Source of the DNA: DAOTXN01 sp034435435
GTDB lineage: Bacteria > Chloroflexota > Anaerolineae > S140-20
NCBI GenBank assembly: GCA_034435435.1
Contig: DAOTXN010000141.1
Location: forward strand, 1-31,320
Direction: 5' to 3'
Length of the DNA stretch: 31,320 nt
Positions 24,206-31,294 of this stretch are shown here, piece after piece. The translations under genes and the position numbers were made by a program. The first letter of the stretch is position 1. Every line of letters starts with the position of its first letter. Below the pieces are notes generated by a model. It ran no database searches and was not told the DNA's origin. It saw only the letters and a list, made by a program, of their open reading frames with translations.

Positions 24206-25156
24206 TTGCACACCTGGAGACGCGATCCTATCTGGCTGGTTGTGCTGGCGGCCCACAGTACGTGGGCCTTGTATCCGCCACTCAGCAAGGCGTTGCTGGC
24301 CTACCTGCCCCCGTTTGCTCTGCTGACCGTCGCCAATGGGCTGACGTTGGGCATTGCGACCGTCGTCGCCCGCCCCTACCTCTCGCGCGACTTGTGGCGC
24401 GAGCGGGGCTTGTGGATTTTTGCACTGATCACCGCCGGACGCTCCATCACCAACATCCTGTCTATTCAATACACGCTGGCGATTTACGTGCAGCTCATCA
24501 ACCTGCTCACCCCGCTGCACGTGGCCTGGTTGAGTCGCTTGTTGCTGAAAGAAAAAGTCCCGCCCTATACCTTCCGTGCGCTGGCCGTCAGCGGTCTGGG
24601 AGCCTACCTGGTGCTCTCGCCCGACCCGACGCGCCTGCAACTGCCGCGCAGCGCAGACGATGTGTGGGGTATCGCTTTTGCCTTGCTCTCCTCGCTCTTT
24701 CTCGCGCTGTACATGGCCTGGATCCGGCGCAGTACTGTGCGCCAGACCCACCCGCTGGCCGTCTATTGGCAGCAAACCTTCGCCCTGACCGCCCTGTACG
24801 TCGTCCTCAGTCCATTGAACGGCGAAGAATGGGGCGTTTGGAGCGGACAGCCGCTTCAGGTCTGGCTGGGCGTGCTGGCGCTGGCGCTGATCGTGCTGCT
24901 CGGCGCGGCGCTGCTACAAATCTGGGCCCTGGCGCGGGTCAACGCGACGCTCTTTTCGGCGCTGATCAGTTGGCGGCTGGTGGTGGCCCTGGCGGCGGCC
25001 TGGCTGCTGCTGGGCGAGCGGCTGGCGACCGGCTGGCAGGCAGCCGGGGCCGCGCTGGTGATGGCCGCGGTGACGGTCTATTTGCAACGCCAGGCCGCGC
25101 GACTGCGCGGCCGGCGCGGTGCAGAGACGCACCTGCCAACTGCTGCCGGTTCGTAG
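24206..25156 (+). CDS. EamA/DMT-superfamily transporter
   Basis: An integral membrane protein of about 316 residues with roughly ten hydrophobic helices in two EamA-type repeats, the layout of drug/metabolite transporters that export amino acids, nucleosides or other metabolites. The substrate cannot be told. A GTG at 24158 is also in frame, but it lies inside a perfect palindrome and encodes a polar stretch, so the TTG at 24206 (LHTWRRDP) or a later codon is more likely. No strong ribosome site is seen for any choice. It follows the HUMPS-like gene and may or may not be in its transcript. Confidence 0.8.
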   Translation: MHTWRRDPIWLVVLAAHSTWALYPPLSKALLAYLPPFALLTVANGLTLGIATVVARPYLSRDLWRERGLWIFALITAGRSITNILSIQYTLAIYVQLINLLTPLHVAWLSRLLLKEKVPPYTFRALAVSGLGAYLVLSPDPTRLQLPRSADDVWGIAFALLSSLFLALYMAWIRRSTVRQTHPLAVYWQQTFALTALYVVLSPLNGEEWGVWSGQPLQVWLGVLALALIVLLGAALLQIWALARVNATLFSALISWRLVVALAAAWLLLGERLATGWQAAGAALVMAAVTVYLQRQAARLRGRRGAETHLPTAAGS

Positions 25157-25163
25157 AGACAAT

Positions 25164-25400
25164 TCACATCCAATCGTTACTGCTCGGATGGGGGATATGA
25201 CAACGAATTTTCAGGAACCTGTCCTGAGCTTGGCGAAGGATTAACCGAACAGTGTCGCTGCCAGGCATCCCACGGGAATACCCTCGCCCTGCAGTGCGGC
25301 GAGGCGTCGTATCACTTTGAACCACGGTCAGCGCATCTGTGGCGCCCAGGCCATCGAGTTGAAAGGCATAGATTCGATCAATCCTCTGATTCGTTGTCAT
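25164..25400 (-). pseudogene. Possible small gene with a frameshift
   Basis: On the minus strand an ATG at 25400 follows a strong GGGGGAGA ribosome site and reads MTTNQRIDRIYAFQLDGLG and onward. The open frame continues to 25164 but its last part is read through a dispersed repeat (LRQAQD-type). One base shift at about 25315-25325 gives a more protein-like end, VIRRLAALQGEGIPVGCLAA and a few residues more, which stops at TAA 25243-25241, exactly at the edge of the repeat. A broken or wrongly sequenced gene of about 53 residues is plausible. I recognise no family. Confidence 0.35.
25211..25240. repeat. Dispersed short repeat with hairpin
   Basis: TCAGGA (25211-25216) and TCCTGA (25222-25227) form a hairpin, followed by GCTTGGCGAAGGA. 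Read on the minus strand this encodes Leu-Arg-Gln-Ala-Gln-Asp, the familiar signature of a short repeat scattered through many bacterial genomes, including Chloroflexota. It lies between the transporter and pucR. Confidence 0.65.
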
Positions 25401-25439
25401 ATCCGATATCTCCCCCATGAGTCCTCAAGCGACGGGCGC

Positions 25440-25469
25440 TTGACAGGGTAAAGCCATCCATGCTACAGT
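25440..25469 (+). promoter_or_regulatory. Promoter of the pucR-type gene
   Basis: TTGACA (25440-25445) and TACAGT (25464-25469) are 18 bases apart. A motif AGTGTG-N3-GTGCAC (25467-25481) overlaps the end of the -10 box and the expected transcription start. Confidence 0.6.
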
Positions 25470-25481
25470 GTGGGTGTGCAC
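25467..25481. promoter_or_regulatory. Candidate PucR-family binding motif, pucR copy
   Basis: AGTGTG, three bases, GTGCAC. A similar element with a four-base spacer lies upstream of the kal-kce-kdd operon at 27259-27277. Its place over the start point would suit autorepression. Confidence 0.4.
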
Positions 25482-25510
25482 CGCTTCTAACCACGTGAAG
25501 GGAAACCGTG

Positions 25511-25546
25511 ATGGAAAGCTTTTCTAAAAGCAGATTCCAATGCTAA
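25511..25546 (+). CDS. Tiny upstream ORF overlapping the pucR start
   Basis: An 11-codon frame (MESFSKSRFQC, then TAA) has AAGGGA (25497-25502) eight bases upstream of its ATG. Its last codons overlap the ATG of the regulator (ATGCTAA), while the regulator ATG itself has no clear ribosome site. This would couple translation of the regulator to the leader peptide. It could also be chance. Confidence 0.35.
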   Translation: MESFSKSRFQC

Positions 25547-27165
25547 CCATCACCCAACTGCTCCACATGCCCGTGTTTGAAACCGCCCAGGTCGTCGCCG
25601 GACGGGGCGGCCTCTCGAACCGCGTCCAGTGGGTGCACATGATAGACATCCCCGAAATGGCCGACTGGTCCCGCGAGGGCGAGCTGCTCTTTACCACCGC
25701 CTTTGGCCTCAAGGAGCGCCCCGACGTGCAAAGCGCGCTCATCCCCAATCTGGTCGCGCAAGGTGTGGCCGGCATGGTGGTAGCCATCGGGCGCTACTTT
25801 TACGACATCCCATCCGTGATGATGCAACAGGCCGACGAGCTGGATCTACCTATCATCACCCTGCCGTGGGAGGTCCCCTTTATCGAGGTCACGCGGGCCA
25901 TCTCGGAGCGCATCGTCCACGACCGCTACGCATTGATGCAAAAGTCGCTCCAGATTCACAACACGCTCACCCAGATCGCCTTGATGGGCGATGACCTGGT
26001 CGCGCTGGCCCAGGCGCTGGCCGAATTGGTGCGCTGCCCTGTGACTATCGAAGACCCCGATTTTAATCTGTTGGCCGCCGGCGCGTGCGGCCAGATAGAC
26101 CCGGCCCGCGAACAGAGCCTGCAACAGGGTCGCACCCCCCCACCGGTGCTGGCCGAGCTAGACCGCCGCGGACTCTTGACCCACCTGCGCCAAAGCCTCC
26201 ACCCCGTACATATCCCTCCGTTGCCCGAACAGGGCCTCACGTTTGAGCGTATTGTCGCCCCCATTGTGGCCGGGCAGGAACGCTTTGGTTACGTCTGGAT
26301 CATCGCCCAAGACCGCCAGACCGACGAGTTGGACATGATCGCCATCGAGCACGCCGCCACCGTCGCCGCGCTCATCTTGCTTAAAGAAAAAGCCATATAT
26401 GAAACCGAGCAGCGTCTCAAAAGCGCCCTGCTTGACGAGCTGCTGACCGGCGATGGCGGCCTGCATGGAGCGCCGGCCGCCCGGGCCCGCCGCCTGGGCT
26501 TTGACCTTTCGCAAGGCCAGCAAATCCTCCTGCTGCGCCCGCAAAACCACGCCTCCCTACCCGCTCTGCAGCGGTGGGTAGAAAATCGCCTCCAGGAATG
26601 GCGCATCCCCGGTTTGACGGTCGAGCGCGGTCCCCACCTGGCGCTCCTGCTGCCTGGCGAGCGCACCCAATTCGGGGAAAAGGTGGCCCACCGACTACAA
26701 GAGTATGCCCAAACCGAGCACTATGAGTTGCTGATCGGCGTGGGGCGGGCTTATCCGGGCCGGGACCGACTGGCCGAGAGCTACCAGGAAGCTCTGGAAG
26801 CCCTGCACCTGGGACCGGCGCTGCTTGACCGGACGGTCGTTTCGTTCGACGAGTTAGGTGTGTTTCATTGGCTGCAACATCTGCCGCCCGCCGTCCGCGC
26901 CAAGAACCCCTTTAGCCAGACGGTCGAATCTCTGGCCGACTATGACGCGCGCCACCGCACCCATCTCTTATCCACGCTTGAAACCTACCTGGACACCGGT
27001 CGCAACAGCCAGGCCACGGCTCAACAACTCTACCTCCATCGCAACACCCTGCGCCAGCGCCTGGCCAAAATCGAATCTCTAGGTCAATTCAAGCTAGACG
27101 ATCCCTTTGTCGCTCTAAACTTGCACGTGACCCTCAAAGAGCGCCGCCTACGCTCGAATGGCTAG
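25540..27165 (+). CDS. PucR-family transcriptional regulator
   Basis: A 541-residue regulator with the three classic parts: an N-terminal PucR domain (MLTITQLLHMPVFETAQVVA to about residue 125), a central region with a GGDEF-like/CdaR domain (about 280-430), and a C-terminal PucR helix-turn-helix (about 465-535) with LETYLDTGRNSQATAQQLYL followed by HRNTLRQRLAKIESL. The founding member controls purine catabolism in Bacillus. Here no purine genes are near; the next genes downstream are lysine-fermentation enzymes, so this protein more likely senses an amino acid or its product (inference). The start is fixed by the conserved N-terminus. Confidence 0.9.
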   Translation: MLTITQLLHMPVFETAQVVAGRGGLSNRVQWVHMIDIPEMADWSREGELLFTTAFGLKERPDVQSALIPNLVAQGVAGMVVAIGRYFYDIPSVMMQQADELDLPIITLPWEVPFIEVTRAISERIVHDRYALMQKSLQIHNTLTQIALMGDDLVALAQALAELVRCPVTIEDPDFNLLAAGACGQIDPAREQSLQQGRTPPPVLAELDRRGLLTHLRQSLHPVHIPPLPEQGLTFERIVAPIVAGQERFGYVWIIAQDRQTDELDMIAIEHAATVAALILLKEKAIYETEQRLKSALLDELLTGDGGLHGAPAARARRLGFDLSQGQQILLLRPQNHASLPALQRWVENRLQEWRIPGLTVERGPHLALLLPGERTQFGEKVAHRLQEYAQTEHYELLIGVGRAYPGRDRLAESYQEALEALHLGPALLDRTVVSFDELGVFHWLQHLPPAVRAKNPFSQTVESLADYDARHRTHLLSTLETYLDTGRNSQATAQQLYLHRNTLRQRLAKIESLGQFKLDDPFVALNLHVTLKERRLRSNG

Positions 27166-27186
27166 TTTTTGGTGCAAAACAGGGCC

Positions 27187-27243
27187 GAGGTCCCGCTTCA
27201 GCGGGAGTTTCCCGGCCAATGCCGGGACTCTGGCGACGTTTCG
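27187..27243. repeat. Twin-hairpin dispersed repeat, copy B
   Basis: TCCCGC-TTCA-GCGGGA (27191-27206) and CCCGGC-CAAT-GCCGGG (27211-27226) separated by GTTT, then a 17-base tail ending CGTTTCG. Element lengths match copy A at 25-81 exactly. The first stem differs at two base pairs, both compensated. It begins about 20 bases after the pucR stop and may terminate that transcript. Confidence 0.75.
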
Positions 27244-27258
27244 CAACAGAAACTAGCT

Positions 27259-27277
27259 AGTGTGCTTTGTGCACACT
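27259..27277. promoter_or_regulatory. Palindromic candidate operator of the kal-kce-kdd operon
   Basis: AGTGTGC (27259-27265), TTTGT, GCACACT (27271-27277): a perfect inverted repeat, about 32 bases upstream of the -35 box, where an activator would bind. It shares AGTGTG and GTGCAC with the pucR promoter. Confidence 0.5.
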
Positions 27278-27308
27278 CTGCGGGCCGTTTTTGTGGCTTT
27301 TCTGACCA

Positions 27309-27338
27309 TTTACAAGTCCGTCTCGCACATGCTATGAT
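27309..27338 (+). promoter_or_regulatory. Promoter of the kal-kce-kdd operon
   Basis: TTTACA (27309-27314) and TATGAT (27333-27338) are 18 bases apart. Both boxes depart from consensus by one or two bases, which fits a promoter that needs activation. Confidence 0.55.
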
Positions 27339-27399
27339 AACACCGTCAAGGCCTGACTCTGCTTGTTTCCCCTGCTCGTGATGCTCCCTGGATGGGGTC

Positions 27400-27705
27400 A
27401 TGGAAGCCGATTACCTACTGGGCCGCATGAAACAGTTGCAGATGAGCTTTCCTGGCTTTGTTAGCGATGTGCGCCGGGGAGAGTTGGTGCTGGACATCGA
27501 GTTCTACCTGGAAGACATTGCGATTGACGCCTCTCACGCTCTGTTGGACGATGGCATCACCGCCGTACACCGTATGGACCGGCCCAGAGTCATCAGCTTG
27601 CAACTGCCCTCCCTGATCGAGCAAGGCCAGGAAGCGTTGGTCGTGGATGTGTTGCACTGTTTCCTGCGCTACAAGATCGGCGGCGCAGGCGGAGTACACC
27701 TGTGA
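27400..27705 (+). CDS. 101-residue unknown protein, first gene of the lysine-fermentation operon
   Basis: A small soluble protein (start MEADYLLGRMKQLQMS) with mixed strands and helices, acidic, with no membrane segment, no signal peptide and no Cys-rich or cofactor motif that I recognise. The stop overlaps the GTG start of the kal gene (GTGA), so translation of the two is coupled and a working link with the ammonia-lyase is likely. It does not look like the small subunit of ornithine or lysine aminomutase. It has a codon use like its neighbours and is preceded by its own promoter, so it is probably a real gene. The ribosome site is weak. Confidence 0.65.
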   Translation: MEADYLLGRMKQLQMSFPGFVSDVRRGELVLDIEFYLEDIAIDASHALLDDGITAVHRMDRPRVISLQLPSLIEQGQEALVVDVLHCFLRYKIGGAGGVHL

Positions 27706-28112
27706 ACGAACCTGCCTTGCTTGTGTCTACCTTGCGCGTGCGTATGTCGGAGCACGACGCCCATTACGGCGGCGGCCTGGTAGATGGGGCCCGTCTGCTG
27801 GCCCTGTTCGGCGACGCCGCCACCGAGCTGTGCATCCGCTGCGACGGCGATGAGGGCCTGTTCCGCGCTTACAGCCAGGTCGAGTTTTTGGCCCCGGTTT
27901 ACGCGGGCGACTTTGTCGAGGTGCGGGCCGAGCTGGTGCGTGTGGGGCGCACCTCGCGCCAGATGCGCTTTACCGCTCACAAAGTCATTCAGGCTGCTTA
28001 CACGCCGGAGCACGACTCGGCAGCCCAAGTGCTGGATGAGCCGCTGTTGCTTGCCCGCGCCGAGGGCGCCTGCGTCGTGCCGCTGGAAAAGCAGCGTTTC
28101 AGGAGAGAGTGA
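27702..28112 (+). CDS. kal: 3-aminobutyryl-CoA ammonia-lyase
   Basis: A 136-residue hotdog-fold protein. The segment MSEHDAHYGGGLVDGARLL followed by FGDAATEL, then DGDEGLFRAY and VEFLAPVYAGDFVEV, matches what I know of Kal from lysine fermenters, which releases ammonia from 3-aminobutyryl-CoA to give crotonyl-CoA. The small size fits. GTG start overlaps the stop of the 101-residue gene. Kce and Kdd, the two preceding steps of the pathway, follow directly, so the assignment is strongly backed by context. Confidence 0.92.
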   Translation: MNEPALLVSTLRVRMSEHDAHYGGGLVDGARLLALFGDAATELCIRCDGDEGLFRAYSQVEFLAPVYAGDFVEVRAELVRVGRTSRQMRFTAHKVIQAAYTPEHDSAAQVLDEPLLLARAEGACVVPLEKQRFRRE

Positions 28113-28115
28113 TCC

Positions 28116-28946
28116 GTGGAGCCATTGATCATCACTGTCGCCCTGGTCGGAGCCGAGCTAACCCGCGCCGACACCCCTTACGTGCCGCTGACGCCCGAAG
28201 AGATCGCCGCCGAGGCCAGCGCCGTCCACGCCGCTGGCGCGACCGTGGTTCATCTACACGCCCGCGCCGCCGATGGCTCGCCCACCCAGGACGCCGCCGT
28301 CTATCAGCGTATCATTGAGGAAATTCGCGCCCGGTGTCCTGATTTGATTCTGCAAGTCTCCACGGGCGGCGCAGTGGGCATGAGCGCTGAAGAGCGCTTG
28401 CAGCCGGTGTATGTGCGCCCCGATATGGCCAGCCTGACGACCGGATCGGTCAACTTTGGGAACGAGGTGTTTGTCAACGATCTGCCCCTGGTGCGCCGTT
28501 TCGCCCGCGCCATACAAGAGCACAGTGTCCGGCCCGAGATCGAGGTTTTTGACGCCGGGATGATCTCGACTGCCATGCGACTGGTCAAAGAGGGGCTGCT
28601 GACCCCTCCGCTGCACTTTGGGCTGGTGATGGGCGTGCCCGGCGGGATCGCCGCCACACCTAAAAATCTACTCCACCTGGTAGAGAGCCTGCCGGAGGGC
28701 AGCACGTGGAGCGCGGCGGGGATCGGCGCAGCTCAATTGACCATGGCGACGCTGGCGATTTTATGGGGCGGCCACGCCCGGGTCGGGCTGGAAGACAACA
28801 TTTACTATACCCGCGGCGTTTTGAGCGAGGGCAACGCGCCGCTGGCGTCGCGCGTGGCCCGGTTGGCCGGCGAGCTGGGTCGCCCGCTGGCAACGCCCAT
28901 CGAAGCCCGTCGCATCCTGCATCTAGGTGCGTCGCACTTGCCCTGA
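28116..28946 (+). CDS. kce: 3-keto-5-aminohexanoate cleavage enzyme (BKACE family)
   Basis: A 276-residue zinc enzyme that converts 3-keto-5-aminohexanoate and acetyl-CoA to acetoacetate and 3-aminobutyryl-CoA. Residues known from Kce are in register: Glu14, the metal ligands His46 and His48 (VVHLHAR), Ser82 (QVSTGG), Arg222, metal ligand Glu226 and Asp227 in HARVGLEDN. The segment AGIGAAQLTM has Ala205 where I recall an Arg (GIGR) in most BKACE proteins. GTG start with AGGAGAG (28101-28107) eight bases upstream, three bases after kal. It lies between kal and kdd in the operon. Confidence 0.93.
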   Translation: MEPLIITVALVGAELTRADTPYVPLTPEEIAAEASAVHAAGATVVHLHARAADGSPTQDAAVYQRIIEEIRARCPDLILQVSTGGAVGMSAEERLQPVYVRPDMASLTTGSVNFGNEVFVNDLPLVRRFARAIQEHSVRPEIEVFDAGMISTAMRLVKEGLLTPPLHFGLVMGVPGGIAATPKNLLHLVESLPEGSTWSAAGIGAAQLTMATLAILWGGHARVGLEDNIYYTRGVLSEGNAPLASRVARLAGELGRPLATPIEARRILHLGASHLP

Positions 28947-28955
28947 GGAAAGCCC

Positions 28956-29984
28956 ATGTCTCTAGGAAACCGTTACGGCGCTCATCGCGTCATCGAGCCA
29001 GCCGGCGCGCTGCCGCAAGCCGCCCGCCGGCTCGACCCTACAACGCCGCCGTTGGATAACGAGATCGGCGTGCGCGTGTCGGCGCTGCACATCACCGCCA
29101 CCAGTTTTAACCGTCTGTGGCGCGAGGCCGAGGAACAACCTGAGCGCATGGCGCAGGCCATCGCCCACATCGTGGCCGAGAGAGGCAAATTTCAGGACCC
29201 ACTCACCGGCTCGGGCGGGGTATTGCTGGGCGCGGTGGATTTTGTCGGCCCGGCCCTGCGCGTGGACCTGACGCCGGGCGAGCGCATCGCCAGCATGGTC
29301 TCGCTCGCGCTGACCCCGCTGCGCCTGACGCAAGTAGGGCAGATTCACCCGGCGACCGGCCAAGTGGAAGTGGAGGGCTATGCCATTTTGTTCGAGTCGG
29401 GGCTGTGGGCCAGACTGCCGGGCGACTTGCCCGAACCGTTGGCGCTGCTGGCGCTAGACGTGGCCGGCGCGCCGGCCTTCGCCGCCAAAAGTGTGCGCGC
29501 GGGTCAGCGTGTGCTGGTGGTAGGCGGCGGCAAGGCCGGGCTGTTGTGTCTGCACGAGGCCAAGAAGCGGGCGGGCATCACTGGCCAGGTCATCCTGGTC
29601 GAAATTGACAAAACCCGCTGTCAGGATGTACAATCGCTGGGCTTGGCCGACGTGGTCATTCCCGCCGACGCCACCCGCGCATTAGACGTGGCCCGGCAGG
29701 TGGAACAGGTCACCGGCGGCGCACTGGCCGACCTGAGCTTTAACTGCGCCAGCGTGCCCGGCACCGAGATGGCGACCATTCTCTCCACACGCGATGATGG
29801 CCAGATTTACTTTTTCAGCATGTCCACCGATTTCGCCCGCGCGGCGCTGGGGGCCGAAGGGGCCGGCAAGCCGGTGCGCATGTTCATCGGCAACGGCTAC
29901 ACGCCCGGCCACGCCGAAATCGCGTTGCAGGTGTTGCGAGATAATCCGGCCTTGAGGGATTTTCTGGTCCGTCTGTCGGCTTGA
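28956..29984 (+). CDS. kdd: L-erythro-3,5-diaminohexanoate dehydrogenase
   Basis: A 342-residue NAD-dependent dehydrogenase that oxidatively deaminates 3,5-diaminohexanoate to 3-keto-5-aminohexanoate. The protein is collinear with known Kdd: start YGAHRVIEPAGALPQAA, then DNEIGVRVSALHI, GKFQDPLTGSGGVLLG, FESGLWARLP, the nucleotide-binding VLVVGGGKAGLLCL, and NCASVPGTEMATILSTRDDG with YFFSMSTDFARAALGAEG. ATG start with GAGGAA six bases upstream, nine bases after kce. It completes a run of three consecutive pathway steps; the two upstream aminomutases are not in the window. Confidence 0.95.
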   Translation: MSLGNRYGAHRVIEPAGALPQAARRLDPTTPPLDNEIGVRVSALHITATSFNRLWREAEEQPERMAQAIAHIVAERGKFQDPLTGSGGVLLGAVDFVGPALRVDLTPGERIASMVSLALTPLRLTQVGQIHPATGQVEVEGYAILFESGLWARLPGDLPEPLALLALDVAGAPAFAAKSVRAGQRVLVVGGGKAGLLCLHEAKKRAGITGQVILVEIDKTRCQDVQSLGLADVVIPADATRALDVARQVEQVTGGALADLSFNCASVPGTEMATILSTRDDGQIYFFSMSTDFARAALGAEGAGKPVRMFIGNGYTPGHAEIALQVLRDNPALRDFLVRLSA

Positions 29985-30006
29985 GCCTATGTAGACACGC
30001 AACAGC

Positions 30007-30019
30007 AAAGGAGGTGATC
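30007..30019 (+). other. Thirteen-base perfect anti-Shine-Dalgarno complement in a gap
   Basis: AAAGGAGGTGATC is complementary to the 3' end of bacterial 16S rRNA over 13 bases, but it lies 70 bases before the next gene start and is followed only by a GTG frame of 8 codons (from 30015). It may be a ribosome standby site or a leader. Confidence 0.4.
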
Positions 30020-30088
30020 GGCGACCCCGAAAGCGAATGATCCGTTATCAAGTGTGGTTCCGTGCATTTCACAGGAGGAGGAATAGCC

Positions 30089-31294
30089 GTGAAAAAGTTA
30101 CATATCTTGCTCGTTTTGCTCATCGTCCTCTCGCTGCTTTTGGCGGGGTGCGGCGAAAAAGAAAAGAAGGTCAAAACCATCCGCGTGGGTGGCCTGTATC
30201 CGCTCACCGGCGACCTGGCCAAGCTGGGGGCCGAGAACAAGAACGGCCTGCAAATGGCGATTGACGAGATCAACGCCGCCGGCGGAATCAAGTCTATGGA
30301 TGGCGCCCAGATCGAGATGGTGTGGGGCGACACCCAGGGTAAGCCCGAAGTGGGCATCAGCGAAGTCGAGCGGCTGGTGCAACAGGAAAAGGTCGTGGCC
30401 ATCATCGGCGCGTACCAGTCGGCCGTCACCACGCCAGCTACGCAGGCCGCCGAGCGCCTCTCCACGCCCTTTATCGTCAGCATGGCCGTGTCCGACGCGA
30501 TCACCGAGCGCGGCTTCAAATACACCTTCCGCGTCTGCCCCAAGGCCAGTTGGTACGCCAAGGACCAGATCACTTTCCTGCAGGATTTGAAAGACTTGGC
30601 CGGGCTGGAGATCAAAAAGGTTGCCTTGTTGCACGAAGACACCGACTTTGGCGAATCCACTGCCGCCGGGCAGAAAAAGTACTTGGAAGAGGCCGGCATG
30701 GAGATGGTGATCGAGGTCAAATACCCGGCCAGCGCCGCCGACCTGACCACCGAAGTCTCCAAGATCAAAGCCGCCGAGCCGGACGCGGTGCTGACCGTCA
30801 CTTACCTGAACGATGCCATCCTCATCGCGCAGGCTCGCGAGAGCCTGGGTATGACCAACATTCCCTTCGTTGACGCTGCTGGCGGCACGGTAGACCCTGA
30901 ATTCATCACGCGGCTGGGGACGGCGGCCGAAGGCATCTTTACCGAGATCGAGTACACCAAGTACGCCGCCGGGGCTGATGCGCTCAACAACCGCTACCAT
31001 GAAAAGTTCGGCGAAGACATCACCGGCAACGGGGCCTACGCTTACCAGTCCGGTTGGATCCTGGCCGACGCGCTGGAGCGGGCCGGCAAAGCCGAGCGCG
31101 ATGCCGTGCGCGAAGCGCTGGCCGGAACCGATTTCAAGGGCGAGCGCCTGGTTCTGCCTACCGATCACATTTTCTTTGACGAGCAAGGGCAAAACCCCAA
31201 CGCACCCCTCTTTATCGTCCAGGTTCAAAACGGCGAGCTGATCCCGGTTTGGCCGGGTGACTATGCCGCCGCGCCGGTTCAAATCGGCGAGTAA
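30089..31294 (+). CDS. ABC transporter substrate-binding lipoprotein (branched-chain amino-acid type)
   Basis: A 401-residue lipoprotein with a short signal peptide and lipobox LLAGC (Cys21). The mature part is a type I periplasmic-binding fold of the LivJ/LivK kind: RVGGLYPLTGDLAKLGAENK, GLQMAIDEINAAGGI, a QSAVTTPATQAAERL segment and a long C-terminal lobe. These proteins bind branched-chain amino acids, other amino acids, amides or urea. Directly downstream of the lysine-fermentation operon it may bring in lysine or a related compound (inference). The GTG at 30089 is chosen because AGGAGGAGGAA lies just upstream. The permease and ATPase genes would be expected to the right of the window. 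Confidence 0.92.
   Translation: MKKLHILLVLLIVLSLLLAGCGEKEKKVKTIRVGGLYPLTGDLAKLGAENKNGLQMAIDEINAAGGIKSMDGAQIEMVWGDTQGKPEVGISEVERLVQQEKVVAIIGAYQSAVTTPATQAAERLSTPFIVSMAVSDAITERGFKYTFRVCPKASWYAKDQITFLQDLKDLAGLEIKKVALLHEDTDFGESTAAGQKKYLEEAGMEMVIEVKYPASAADLTTEVSKIKAAEPDAVLTVTYLNDAILIAQARESLGMTNIPFVDAAGGTVDPEFITRLGTAAEGIFTEIEYTKYAAGADALNNRYHEKFGEDITGNGAYAYQSGWILADALERAGKAERDAVREALAGTDFKGERLVLPTDHIFFDEQGQNPNAPLFIVQVQNGELIPVWPGDYAAAPVQIGE

Larger units (their letters stand above)
27166..27399. other. Regulatory gap between pucR and the lysine operon
   Basis: No gene is seen. The stretch contains the second twin-hairpin repeat (27187-27243), a 19-base palindrome (27259-27277) and a promoter (27309-27338), in this order, leaving a leader of about 55 bases before the ATG at 27400. 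Confidence 0.6.

Noticed and set aside
23930..24775. 281-residue minus-strand frame
   Set aside because: Antisense of the HUMPS-like and transporter genes. The composition (Gln, Arg, Gly rich) is that of a shadow frame.
24262..25200. 312-residue plus-strand frame over the transporter
   Set aside because: It is a different frame of the EamA gene and is rich in Arg, Ala and Gly without hydrophobic helices. The overlapping frame encodes the transporter.
27400..27705. Small subunit of ornithine or lysine aminomutase
   Set aside because: The residues do not resemble OraS or the B12-binding subunits, and no large aminomutase subunit is adjacent.
30007..30019. End of a 16S rRNA gene on the minus strand
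   Set aside because: The minus strand reads GATCACCTCCTTT as in 16S 3' ends, but the bases before it do not match the conserved 16S helix 45 region, so this is not an rRNA fragment.
29884..30801. 305-residue minus-strand frame
   Set aside because: It spans the kdd end and the lipoprotein start in antisense and has a low-complexity Ser/Ala-rich composition, typical of a shadow of GC-rich coding sequence.
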